Below, piece by piece: positions 1-7,803 of a stretch of 64,000 nucleotides of DNA. The number at the start of each line of letters is the position of its first letter. The first letter of the stretch is position 1. Location of the stretch: NCBI GenBank assembly GCA_965229345.1, contig OZ245872.1:2232001-2296000 (forward strand), in the 5' to 3' direction. A model generated the notes under the pieces. It saw only the letters and a program-made list of their open reading frames with translations. It made no database searches and was not told the origin of the DNA. This DNA is from PBB1 sp965229345. GTDB lineage: Bacteria; Pseudomonadota; Gammaproteobacteria; Burkholderiales; Burkholderiaceae_C. The translations under genes and the position numbers were made by a program.

Positions 1-1
1 C

Positions 2-1147
2 ATGGCGCACAGCGAGGCGGAAGTGCAGGCCTTTCTGTCCACGGTGAAAGAGGCCGTGCGCACACGCGAACTCGCCGATCTGGAGGTGCTGCGCGCCGAC
101 AAGGCTCGCCACTTGAACCAGCCGCTGGCGCAGACCGTGCTCGCGCGTTGGGACACCGCGTTTTATGCAGAGCGCGTGCGTCGTGCCACCTACGCCGTCG
201 ACCAGGAGCAGTTCCGCCGCCACTTTCCGCCCGACGCCAGCCTGCGCTTCGTGTTTCGCGTGGCCGAGAGGATGTTCGGCATCACCGTGGCACCAGCGGC
301 CACCCCGCAGATGCTGTGGCACCCAGAGGCGCGCACCTACACCGTCACCGACAACGCGACGAAAGCGCTGCTCGGCACGCTGTTCGTCGACCTGTACCCG
401 CGCGCCGACAAGTTCAACCACGCTGCGCTGTGGAGCTTTCGCAACGTGTCGACGCTGGCAGGTCGCCAGCCGGCCGCAGCGCTGGTCGTCAACCTCAGTC
501 GCCGGGGCCTGACGCTAGACGAGCTGGAAACGCTGCTGCACGAGTTCGGCCATGGCCTGCATGCCTTGCTGTCGAAGACGCGTTATGCGGGGCAGGGCGG
601 TACCAACGTGCAACTGGATTTTGTCGAGGCGCCGTCGCAGATGCTGGAAGACTGGGTGTACGACCCGCAGGTGCTGGCGCTATTTGCCGAGGTGTGCCCA
701 CGCTGCGAACCGGTGCCGACCCCATTGCTCACGCAGGCGCGTGCTGCGCGCGACTTCGGCAAGGGAACGCAGTTTTCGCGTCAGCATCTGTACGCGAGTT
801 ACGACCTGGCGCTGCATGGACGTGACCCGGCAGACTCATTGGCGTTATGGAGTCAGATGGAAGGCGCAACGCCGCTCGGACATGTGCCTGGATCGATGTT
901 CCCGGCTGGCTTCGAGCACATCGCTGGCGGCTACGCCGCAGGGTATTACGGGTACCTGTGGAGCCTGGTGATCGCCGAAGACCTGCGAACCGCTTTTGCC
1001 GCCGACAGGCTGAGCTCGGCCGTGGGCCGACGCTACCGAGAGACCGTACTGGAAAACGGCGGACAGCTCGCCCCGGGCGTACTGTTGCAGCGCTTCCTAG
1101 GGCGGCCGACGGACAGCCAAGCCTTCTTCAGGGCGCTTGGCTTGTGA
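2..1147 (+). CDS. M3 family zinc metallopeptidase (oligopeptidase A / Dcp-like), 3' part only
   Basis: C-terminal 381 residues of a cytoplasmic M3 peptidase, which degrades short peptides including cleaved signal peptides. The zinc motif HEFGH is at residues 180-184 of this fragment, and the next metal ligand, Glu in the VEAPSQ motif, is near residue 209; both spacings fit the family. The C-terminal Tyr/Gly-rich stretch (GYAAGYYGYLW) that lines the active site is also present. Full-length members have about 680 residues with HExxH near 460-470, so roughly 290 residues lie upstream of the window. The ATG at position 2 is therefore probably internal. Family assignment is firm; the choice between PrlC/OpdA and Dcp is not. 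Confidence 0.9.
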   Translation: MAHSEAEVQAFLSTVKEAVRTRELADLEVLRADKARHLNQPLAQTVLARWDTAFYAERVRRATYAVDQEQFRRHFPPDASLRFVFRVAERMFGITVAPAATPQMLWHPEARTYTVTDNATKALLGTLFVDLYPRADKFNHAALWSFRNVSTLAGRQPAAALVVNLSRRGLTLDELETLLHEFGHGLHALLSKTRYAGQGGTNVQLDFVEAPSQMLEDWVYDPQVLALFAEVCPRCEPVPTPLLTQARAARDFGKGTQFSRQHLYASYDLALHGRDPADSLALWSQMEGATPLGHVPGSMFPAGFEHIAGGYAAGYYGYLWSLVIAEDLRTAFAADRLSSAVGRRYRETVLENGGQLAPGVLLQRFLGRPTDSQAFFRALGL

Positions 1148-1302
1148 GCATCACTTGATCGCAATGGAGCGTTCCCGACAACAGCCGCCTCGGCAGGTAC
1201 CCCCCAAGACGAGGGGCGAGTTGTCGATATTCTTTACAACGCCCGATGTGGCTTACAGAGAAATTGATGAAAAGTCTTTGTTTTTCAACCACTTAAGCGA
1301 TG

Positions 1303-1318
1303 TGGCCCGAAGTGTGCT
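1303..1318 (+). promoter_or_regulatory. Putative sigma-54 (-24/-12) promoter of the PEP-CTERM gene
   Basis: The motif TGGCCCG-AAGT-GTGCT has GG at 1304-1305 and GC at 1316-1317, separated by exactly 10 bases. It differs from the sigma-54 consensus (TGGCACG-N4-TTGCW) at two bases. The predicted transcription start is near 1329, about 17 bases before the chosen ATG. PEP-CTERM genes are known to be under sigma-54/PrsR control in some beta- and gammaproteobacteria; that PrsR acts here is inference. Confidence 0.6.
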
Positions 1319-1345
1319 GTGTATCGGTACATCATACCCACCGTC

Positions 1346-2059
1346 ATGGGGCTCAAAGTGAATATCAAATCTAAATTCCAACTCGCTGTTTCAGCGGCGC
1401 TCGTCGCTCTCGGGCACTCCGCCATGGCAGCACCGACTGCCTGCGACACCAGCAGTGCGACCAGCGGCTATGTAGGCGGTGCTACGGTGACGGATCTGAG
1501 CCGTGAGGACCTGACGGTCACGAACGCGAACAACGTGTCGGTGATCGCCAGCAACTGTTACGGACACGCATCCGTGGGCAGCAACTCTGAAGCCGCCGTG
1601 GTGGCTTTTGCCAACACCAACAGTATTTTCGGCGGGAACTGGAACGTGGCGGCGAGAGCCAATGCGGGTCAGACAGGCGTCTCTTACAGCTTTGGCGGGT
1701 ACTCGTTTTCGCTGTCTGGTCTGTCAACGGGGCCTAACGGGTCGTTCTCTTTGAACATCACCGGCACGCCGTTGCCGGCCTACCTGGACTTCTTCATCAC
1801 GAGCAAGGCCAGCACACTGACCGACTTCTTCTTCTTTGACGAGTTGTACGTCGACAGTGCCAATCCTGGTACGTACAGCGTCGCGATCAAAGCGGGCCAG
1901 TCCAGTAATTACGCGAACTTGTCGGATGTCACCGTGGGCGTTCGCCGCGGTGATTCACGCATTCCGCCACAAGGTACGCCGGTGCCTGAGCCAGCTTCGC
2001 TGGCCTTGGTCGGTGTGGCATTGCTGGCCCTTGCAGGCTCACGTCGACGCAAAGCCTGA
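1346..2059 (+). CDS. PEP-CTERM sorting domain-containing secreted protein
   Basis: A protein of about 237 residues with an N-terminal signal peptide (basic start, hydrophobic core, AMA cleavage area) and a C-terminal PEP-CTERM tag at about residues 213-237: VPEP, a hydrophobic helix, then SRRRKA. Such proteins are exported, held in the membrane by the tag, and processed by an exosortase (EpsH/XrtA type), often to join the extracellular matrix or floc. The middle is Ser/Thr/Asn/Gly-rich without a recognised domain. ATG 1346 was chosen; an in-frame GTG at 1358 would give an equally good signal peptide. No exosortase gene is in the window. Confidence 0.85.
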   Translation: MGLKVNIKSKFQLAVSAALVALGHSAMAAPTACDTSSATSGYVGGATVTDLSREDLTVTNANNVSVIASNCYGHASVGSNSEAAVVAFANTNSIFGGNWNVAARANAGQTGVSYSFGGYSFSLSGLSTGPNGSFSLNITGTPLPAYLDFFITSKASTLTDFFFFDELYVDSANPGTYSVAIKAGQSSNYANLSDVTVGVRRGDSRIPPQGTPVPEPASLALVGVALLALAGSRRRKA

Positions 2060-2081
2060 TAGCGCAGGACTCAGTTGACAA

Positions 2082-2116
2082 AGCAAGGCCCGTCACTGAC
2101 GGGCCTTGCTGCTTTT
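2082..2116. terminator. Bidirectional intrinsic terminator
   Basis: A perfect 14-base inverted repeat (2082-2095 with 2097-2110; in practice the tip opens to a larger loop), followed by TTTT on the plus strand and flanked by A residues upstream for the minus strand. It lies between the convergent PEP-CTERM and subtilase genes and would serve both. Confidence 0.85.
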
Positions 2117-2127
2117 GGACGCCGCGC

Positions 2128-3948
2128 TTATCGCGATACCTGAACCGAGGTACGGGTTTGATTCCCCGCAGCATCTGTGGCGGCAGCGGTGATCGTGTAC
2201 TGCCCGCTGGCGATCTTCTTAGTGTTCCAGTTGTAGCTCAGGCTGCCACCGGTGGCAGACGCCTTGAGCGCCCCGTTGATGTAGAGCGACTGCTTGATGC
2301 CAGTCACACCGGCGTTGTCGGAGGCAGCAACGCCGATCGACACCACGCCAGAGACCTTGCCGCCGTTCACCGGGTTGGTGATCGAGACCACCGGCGCAAT
2401 GGAGTCGGTTGGTGCGGGTGGCGGGCTGGCACTGGCATTCGACACATTGACCGCCACACTGGCCGACGCCTTGCTGTTGCCAGCCTCATCGAACGCATAA
2501 GCCACGACGGTGGCCGTGCCGTTGGGCGACTGCGAACTGTCCCAGGTGAATTGGTAGGGCGAGGCAATGTCCGTGGCGATCGTGCTGCCGTTCACACGCA
2601 ACTCGACGCGGGTCACACCCACATTGTCGGTGGCTGACACATCAACGCTGGTCAGGCCGCTGACGGTGCTACCCCCCAGCGGAGCCGAGATGGCGACCGA
2701 TGGTGACTGTGTGTCGGCTGCCACGGTCGAAGCGGCGGCGGCAACGGCTGCCGCTGCATCGATTCGACCATACCCATAGTAGGGATCGCGCCCAGGCGTC
2801 CCGAGGTCAACGGCGGTTGAATAAAGCAAGCCTTCGATTTGGCTCGCGGACAGGGCTGGCTTGGCCGCCATCATCAACGCCACCACGCCGGCCGTGATGG
2901 GCGACGAGAACGATGTGCCGGACCATGCGCCGTAGCCACCATCGGAATTGGTCGTCCAGATGCCGACACCGGGTGCTGCCACCGCCACATAGCTGCCGAA
3001 ACTTGACCAACTGGCCCGGGCATCGCTACCGTCAGTGGCGGAGACCGGGATCATCGCAGTGGTCGCCGCGGCGCCATCGTCGGCGCCGCTGTTGCCCGCG
3101 GCCACGACAAACAATCCGCCCTTGCTCTTCAGGTACTGGGCGGCGCTTTGTACCGCACTGCTCGAGTAAAGGCTGGCAAAACTGGCGTTGGCAACACGTG
3201 CGCCATGGTCAGCGGCATAGGTGATGCCCTGCGCAATGGTGCTGTAGTACCCATAGCCCGCTGTGTCGGTCACGCGTATCGGCATGATCTTCGCTGAACC
3301 TGCGACACCGGCCACACCCGTACCGTTGTTCGTGGTGGCCGCCGCAGCGCCGGCGACAGCTGTGCCGTGGCCGTAGACATCGGCGGTGTTGCTGTTGTTG
3401 TCGTAGAAATTCCAGCCTGGCACCAGATTGGCGATGAGGTCCGGGTGCGTGGCCAGCACGCCTGAATCCAGGATGGCGATCGTGACCCCGCTGCCTTGCG
3501 TCGTGTCCCAGCCTTTGTCCGCGCGTATCTTCGGCACGTGCCATTCGCTGCCGTTGTAGGGATCGTTGCTGACCAGCGTCAGCCGAACGCGTCGGTCAAG
3601 CTCGGCGAATTTCAACTGCGGGTGGTGCGCCAACCGGGCCAGCGTTGCGGTTTCCGAGGCTTGGGCAGGCAGGTCGAGGATTCGCAGTTCGCTTTTGCCG
3701 ACCCGCCGTGCGCTTCCACCAAACGTCTTGGCGATCTTGTCCACGTCGCCGTCCTGCAGGCCCGCGCGGGGCATGACCAGGAGCCGGTTTTTGGCCCAGT
3801 CATTCCCGCTTTGTGCGTGGGCTGGGTTGAGCAGTCCAGCAATCGCGATCAGCGCGCCGGCGACCAGCGAGACGACATTGCCGCAAGTGGCCTGCTGAAC
3901 AACAAAAATGGGACTCGCTGAAGCCGAGAGATGCGTGTGGGTGTTCAT
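2128..3948 (-). CDS. Secreted subtilisin-like serine peptidase (S8) with two C-terminal Ig-like domains
   Basis: About 606 residues. The start MNTHTHLS at 3948 is preferred over an upstream GTG because a signal peptide ending at AHAQ (near residue 46) follows. The catalytic triad of family S8 is complete: Asp in AILDSGV (about 161), His in GHGTAVAG (about 194) and Ser in SGTSFSSP (about 346). After the peptidase domain come two bacterial Ig-like repeats of about 90 residues, both with the ATDxxG and FDEAGN/TDAAGN features of extracellular adhesion modules. The protein should be exported and cut extracellular proteins. It converges with the PEP-CTERM gene. No neighbour suggests a dedicated substrate or secretion system. 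Confidence 0.92.
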   Translation of the reverse strand: MNTHTHLSASASPIFVVQQATCGNVVSLVAGALIAIAGLLNPAHAQSGNDWAKNRLLVMPRAGLQDGDVDKIAKTFGGSARRVGKSELRILDLPAQASETATLARLAHHPQLKFAELDRRVRLTLVSNDPYNGSEWHVPKIRADKGWDTTQGSGVTIAILDSGVLATHPDLIANLVPGWNFYDNNSNTADVYGHGTAVAGAAAATTNNGTGVAGVAGSAKIMPIRVTDTAGYGYYSTIAQGITYAADHGARVANASFASLYSSSAVQSAAQYLKSKGGLFVVAAGNSGADDGAAATTAMIPVSATDGSDARASWSSFGSYVAVAAPGVGIWTTNSDGGYGAWSGTSFSSPITAGVVALMMAAKPALSASQIEGLLYSTAVDLGTPGRDPYYGYGRIDAAAAVAAAASTVAADTQSPSVAISAPLGGSTVSGLTSVDVSATDNVGVTRVELRVNGSTIATDIASPYQFTWDSSQSPNGTATVVAYAFDEAGNSKASASVAVNVSNASASPPPAPTDSIAPVVSITNPVNGGKVSGVVSIGVAASDNAGVTGIKQSLYINGALKASATGGSLSYNWNTKKIASGQYTITAAATDAAGNQTRTSVQVSR

Positions 3949-4361
3949 GATGCGATTTCCGATGCGTTGCGGCTGGTGTGGAGGCCGGCACGGCTGCCCA
4001 TCGATGAACACCGATCCGTCGCGGCATCTCTGATCGCGATGCGCAGCAAGGCTCGGAATGCCGCAGCGTCATGAGGCGTTGCGGTGTGCTCACTCTGGCA
4101 GTCCTGCCGTCATGGGGTCGAAACCCTTTAGACCGTTGACTTTGCGTAGCGCACTTTCGTGCGAGTTGCCCTTTACAGACGAGTTACTGATACATAGGAG
4201 CGTCGACCCACTCGACGCTGCTTGAATCATCCAAACATAATCTTCTCAGTGATTTCGGGCTGATCCAGCGAAAGCTGAATGAAATTCGGTCAGCAAAAGT
4301 ACGTTCATGCAAGCGATTGTTTCTGAGTGATCGGTCGACACTGGCCGAGCTCACGCAGGAG
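3949..4361. other. Intergenic region between divergent genes, no gene seen
   Basis: About 410 bases between the divergent subtilase and thioesterase genes. No convincing ORF was found. An 8-bp stem with a CCCAC loop lies at 4199-4219 but has no T-run on either strand. A TTGACT at 4136-4141 has no good -10 partner. Promoters for both flanking genes must lie here, but none could be assigned. Confidence 0.5.
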
Positions 4362-4865
4362 ATGCCGTGCAAGACGGCAGGGCCTGAAACAGAGCTTGCG
4401 CACTCGGGTTCGAACCACGTGGATTTCCCGCTGCAGATACCTTTCGTCGAAGCCATGGGCTTCGAGTTGCTGCGCATGCAAGGTGGCGAGGCCGACATCG
4501 CGTTGACCCTGCGGCCAGAGCAGCACAACTCGCTGAGCATGGCGCACGGTGGTGTCACGATGACACTGCTGGATGTGGCGATGGCACACGCGGCTCGTAG
4601 TGCCGATGCACCGACGGACGCCGCACTCAACGCACCCGGCAGGGGCGTCGTCACCATCGAGATGAAGACCAGTTTCATGCGCCCCGGCACTGGCCGCCTG
4701 ACTGCCCATGCCCGCGTGCTCACACGAACCCTCGCGCTGGCCTTCTGCGAAGCCTCTTTGTCCGACGAAGCCGGCGCCCTGGTTGCCCATGCAACGGGTA
4801 GCTTCAAGTACCTGACGCGTGGGGCAGGCGAGGGAAGGCGGATCAGGGGTGCAGGTGGGGATTGA
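4362..4865 (+). CDS. PaaI-type hotdog-fold thioesterase
   Basis: About 167 residues. It carries the hotdog signature of the PaaI/4HBT group: the first strand with PFVEAMGFELL, then SMAHGGVTMTLLDVAMAHAA with the conserved HGG turn leading into the long helix, then a beta-sheet ending FKYL. Family members hydrolyse acyl-CoA thioesters, typically aromatic or medium-chain; the substrate cannot be read from sequence. The start is uncertain: ATG 4362 has a Shine-Dalgarno directly touching it, and the reading frame is open back to TTG 4317. Conserved sequence begins near 4420. Confidence 0.82.
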   Translation: MPCKTAGPETELAHSGSNHVDFPLQIPFVEAMGFELLRMQGGEADIALTLRPEQHNSLSMAHGGVTMTLLDVAMAHAARSADAPTDAALNAPGRGVVTIEMKTSFMRPGTGRLTAHARVLTRTLALAFCEASLSDEAGALVAHATGSFKYLTRGAGEGRRIRGAGGD

Positions 4866-4937
4866 GCCAGGCGCTGGCCGACGGTCGAGCCTGCGGCGAT
4901 AACATCCCGCCGATCGGTTCAATCAGGAGTGCGCAGC

Positions 4938-5753
4938 ATGGCGATGGATGTGGTGGATTTCGAGATCAAGGGCTCGGAAATGCAGTTCGTCGAGGTCGAA
5001 CTCGACCCGGGCGAGGCGGCCGTCGGCGAGGCCGGCAGCATGATCTACATGGACGCCGGCATTGCGATGGACACGGTGTTTGGCGATGGCTCGGCCAGCA
5101 GTGGAGGCTTGTTCAACAAGCTGCTGGGCGCTGGCAAACGGCTCATCACCGGTGAATCGTTGTTCACCACGGTCTACACGAACCAGGGCAGCAGCAAGCT
5201 GCGCGTCGCGTTCGCGGCTCCATACCCCGGCAAGATCCTGCCGATGGACCTGCGCCAGCTCGGGGGCATGCTCATCTGCCAGAAGGACGCCTTCCTGTGT
5301 GCTGCCAAGGGGGTGTCGCTGGGCATCTACATGCAGCAGAAGATGTCGGTCGGCTTCTTCGGCGGTGAAGGCTTCATCATGCAGAAGCTCGAAGGCGATG
5401 GCCTGGCCTTCGTCCATGCCGGTGGCACGTGCTTGAAGCGCGAACTGCAGCCCGGGCAGACGTTGCTGATCGACACGGGCTGCGTGGTCGCGTTCACGCC
5501 GAATGTGAACTTCGAGATCCAGTACGTGGGCAAGGTCAAGACGGCATTGTTCGGGGGTGAAGGCCTGTTTTTCGCCAAGATCACTGGGCCAGGCACGGTC
5601 TGGCTGCAGAGCCTGCCGTTCTCGCGCTTGGCATCCCGCGTGTTCGCCGCAGCACCTCAGCGGGGTGGCTCGCGCGAGGAGGGATCGGTGTTGGGCGGTG
5701 TGCTCGGCGGCGGCCTGCTCGGTGGGGCGATTTTCGGCGGTGATGACGAATAA
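4938..5753 (+). CDS. AIM24 / TIGR00266 family protein
   Basis: 271 residues. ATG 4938 is preceded by AGGAG with 8-9 bases of spacing, better than the GTG at 4929. The sequence has the beta-rich, Gly-rich repeats of the TIGR00266/AIM24 family (GEAGSMIYMD, FGGEGFIMQKL, FGGEGLFFAKITGPG) and a Gly/Ala-rich hydrophobic C-terminus. The family is widespread in bacteria and related to yeast mitochondrial AIM24; its biochemical role is unknown. It reads in the same direction as the EI24-type gene 55 bases later. Confidence 0.88.
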   Translation: MAMDVVDFEIKGSEMQFVEVELDPGEAAVGEAGSMIYMDAGIAMDTVFGDGSASSGGLFNKLLGAGKRLITGESLFTTVYTNQGSSKLRVAFAAPYPGKILPMDLRQLGGMLICQKDAFLCAAKGVSLGIYMQQKMSVGFFGGEGFIMQKLEGDGLAFVHAGGTCLKRELQPGQTLLIDTGCVVAFTPNVNFEIQYVGKVKTALFGGEGLFFAKITGPGTVWLQSLPFSRLASRVFAAAPQRGGSREEGSVLGGVLGGGLLGGAIFGGDDE

Positions 5754-5808
5754 ATCGCCGGGAACAAGCCGGCGGCCGATGCGTGTGCCCTGACGTATCC
5801 TGCCCCGC

Positions 5809-6696
5809 ATGAAAACGCTGATTGATTCGTTCTGGCGAGCGGCTGCGTATTGCCTGCATCCGCGCGTGATTGCGCTGTCGCTGATGCCGCTGCTGCTGAT
5901 GGCCGTGGCAGCCCTCGGCCTGGGCTATTTTCTGTGGGACCCTGCGCTCGCATGGGTGCGTGCGGGGCTCGCCTCCCAGGTGTGGTTGAGCTCGGTGATG
6001 ACTTGGTTCGACAGCATGGGCATCGGAGGCCTTCAGGCCTTGCTGGCACCGTTGCTCATCGTGTTCTTGGCCATGCCTGTGATCGTCATCGTCTCGCTGC
6101 TGGTGGTGGCGGCGATGATGACGCCGGCCATGCTCAACCTGGTGGCCGAGCGCCGCTTCCCGGCCCTTGAACGACGGCACGGCGGCTCAACCACCGCGGG
6201 TGTCTTTGCCTCGCTGGGTGCGACGCTGGTGGCGCTGGTCGCCCTGGTGCTGTCGATCCCGTTGTGGTTCGTGCCGCCGCTGGTGCTGATCCTGCCGCCG
6301 TTGATTTGGGGCTGGTTGACCTACAGGGTGATGACCTACGACGTGCTGGCCGAACACGCCACGAAGGAGGAGCGTCGCGAAATCGTCAGGCGACATCGCA
6401 GTGCCTTGCTGGGCATGGGCGTACTGACCGGTTACCTGGGCGCAGCGCCGTCATTGTTGTGGGCGTCCGGGGTGCTGTTCCTGGCGTTGGCGCCAGTGCT
6501 CGTGCCGGTGGCCATCTGGATTTACACGCTGGTGTTCGCGTTCTCGGCGCTCTGGTTTTCGCACTACGCGCTGGCGGCGCTGCTGTCGTTGCGCGCCGAA
6601 CGTGCCGCCATGTCGATGCAGGCGTCGCCAGCGGTCTCGCCGGCCGCCACCGACCCTGAGGCACCGTCGGGTCTGTTGCCACCTCCGCTGATCTGA
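5809..6696 (+). CDS. EI24 domain-containing inner-membrane protein
   Basis: 295 residues with about five or six hydrophobic segments (near residues 20-45, 70-100, 140-165, 200-225 and 225-255) and an N-terminal amphipathic start (LIDSFWRAAAYCLHPR) typical of the EI24/CysZ-like family. CysZ is a sulfate permease in gammaproteobacteria, but betaproteobacterial members are longer and uncharacterised, so sulfate transport is not claimed. The C-terminal 30 residues are Ala/Pro-rich and probably disordered. The gene ends 10 bases before the MoCF-domain gene, so the two are probably cotranscribed. Confidence 0.85.
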   Translation: MKTLIDSFWRAAAYCLHPRVIALSLMPLLLMAVAALGLGYFLWDPALAWVRAGLASQVWLSSVMTWFDSMGIGGLQALLAPLLIVFLAMPVIVIVSLLVVAAMMTPAMLNLVAERRFPALERRHGGSTTAGVFASLGATLVALVALVLSIPLWFVPPLVLILPPLIWGWLTYRVMTYDVLAEHATKEERREIVRRHRSALLGMGVLTGYLGAAPSLLWASGVLFLALAPVLVPVAIWIYTLVFAFSALWFSHYALAALLSLRAERAAMSMQASPAVSPAATDPEAPSGLLPPPLI

Positions 6697-6706
6697 GCAC
6701 CACGCC

Positions 6707-7534
6707 ATGGCATTCGGTCTGTTGATCGTCGGCGACGAGATCCTGTCAGGCAAGCGCGCGGACAAGCACGTGCCCAAGGTCATCGAACTGCTGGCTGCCA
6801 GGGGCCTGTCGCTGGCCTGGGTTCGCTACGTTGGTGACGATCCAGTGCGCATCACGAGCGATCTGAGGGATGCATTCGCCAGCGGTGACATCGTGTTTTC
6901 CTGTGGAGGTATCGGGGCGACGCCTGATGACCACACGAGGCAATGCGCTGCACGGGCCTTGGGTGTGCCGCTGGCGCTGCACCCGGTTGCCCGCGACCTG
7001 ATCATCGAGCGCATGCGCGACATCGCTGCGGAGAAGGGCACGCCTTTCGAGCCCGAGCGCGCAGACAACCTGCATCGGCTGAACATGGCGGTGTTCCCCG
7101 AGGGCGCTGGAATCATTCCCAACCCTTACAACAAGATCGCCGGCTTTTTCGTGCGCGCGCCCGGCAGCTCGCCAGACGCACCGGGCGCGGCGGTTTACTT
7201 CGTCCCGGGTTTTCCGGTCATGGCCTGGCCCATGATCGAATGGGTGCTCGACGAACACTGCGCGCACCTGCATCGCACTCAGCATCAGCACGAACAGTCA
7301 GTCATCGTGATGGGCGCCATGGAGGCGTCGTTGACGCCGCTGATGGAGCTCGTCGAGGCCCGCCATCCCGATGTGAAAGTGTTCAGCCTGCCCAGCGTCG
7401 ATCACCCCGAGTGGGGCGCGCACATCGAATTGGGTGTGAAGGGGGAGGCCTTGGCAGTGGCATCCGCGTATGCCTTGCTGATGCAGGGGCTGCATGACAA
7501 GGACGTTCGACTGGGCCCGGAATTGGTGCGTTGA
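6707..7534 (+). CDS. MoCF-biosynthesis (CinA N-terminal) domain protein
   Basis: 275 residues built around a molybdopterin-binding/CinA-type domain: GLLIVGDEILSGKRAD near the N-terminus, FSCGGIGATPDDHT near residue 65, and the FVPGFPVM motif near 165. The C-terminal nicotinamide-nucleotide amidase domain of full-length CinA (about 420 residues) is absent; this short form is common in Burkholderiales. Possible activities are ADP-ribose pyrophosphatase-like or pterin binding, neither proven for this subtype. It is 10 bases downstream of the EI24 gene. Confidence 0.88.
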   Translation: MAFGLLIVGDEILSGKRADKHVPKVIELLAARGLSLAWVRYVGDDPVRITSDLRDAFASGDIVFSCGGIGATPDDHTRQCAARALGVPLALHPVARDLIIERMRDIAAEKGTPFEPERADNLHRLNMAVFPEGAGIIPNPYNKIAGFFVRAPGSSPDAPGAAVYFVPGFPVMAWPMIEWVLDEHCAHLHRTQHQHEQSVIVMGAMEASLTPLMELVEARHPDVKVFSLPSVDHPEWGAHIELGVKGEALAVASAYALLMQGLHDKDVRLGPELVR

Positions 7535-7639
7535 GACTGAGCCGATACATCCCATATTGGTGCGTTTATTGATCCATGTCGGTGCGTTATTGGCCGACAC
7601 TGCGACCCCGATGCACAAGCCACTGACACAGTCTGGTGC
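7525..7639 (+). promoter_or_regulatory. Four GGTGCG repeats upstream of glnA (probable NtrC enhancer sites)
   Basis: GGTGCG occurs in the same orientation at 7525, 7559, 7581 and 7635; the first two share TTGGTGCGTT and the third TCGGTGCGTT. GGTGC is the right half of the NtrC operator (GCACC-N5-GGTGC). The left halves are degenerate; the best is GATCC before the 7581 copy. The 7559 and 7581 copies are 22 bases (two turns) apart, and all lie 80-190 bases before the predicted sigma-54 start site, where NtrC enhancers sit in other glnA promoters. Confidence 0.55.
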
Positions 7640-7687
7640 GCGATTGAACGCAGATCGACACGTCAGGCCTCGGAACGGCGCTGCCTT

Positions 7688-7703
7688 GGGCATGTTTTCT
7701 GCT
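7688..7703 (+). promoter_or_regulatory. Sigma-54 promoter of glnA
   Basis: The motif GGGCATG-TTTT-CTGCT has GG at 7689-7690 and GC at 7701-7702, exactly 10 bases apart, and departs from TGGCACG-N4-TTGCW at three bases. The predicted start is near 7714, giving an untranslated leader of about 90 bases. The presence of ntrB/ntrC downstream supports NtrC-dependent control. Confidence 0.7.
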
Positions 7704-7803
7704 ATCTTCCTGAGCGCATTTCGAGGCGGCTGATCAGCGCCGCAGCAATGTCCGGATCCTTCCCCCCCACCCACCCAAACAGCGTCCCGCTAGGAGATTC
7801 CTG

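Noticed and set aside
4199..4219. 8-bp stem-loop in the subtilase-thioesterase gap
   Set aside because: No T-run on either strand and no partner motif; could be chance in GC-rich DNA, so not called a terminator or RNA.
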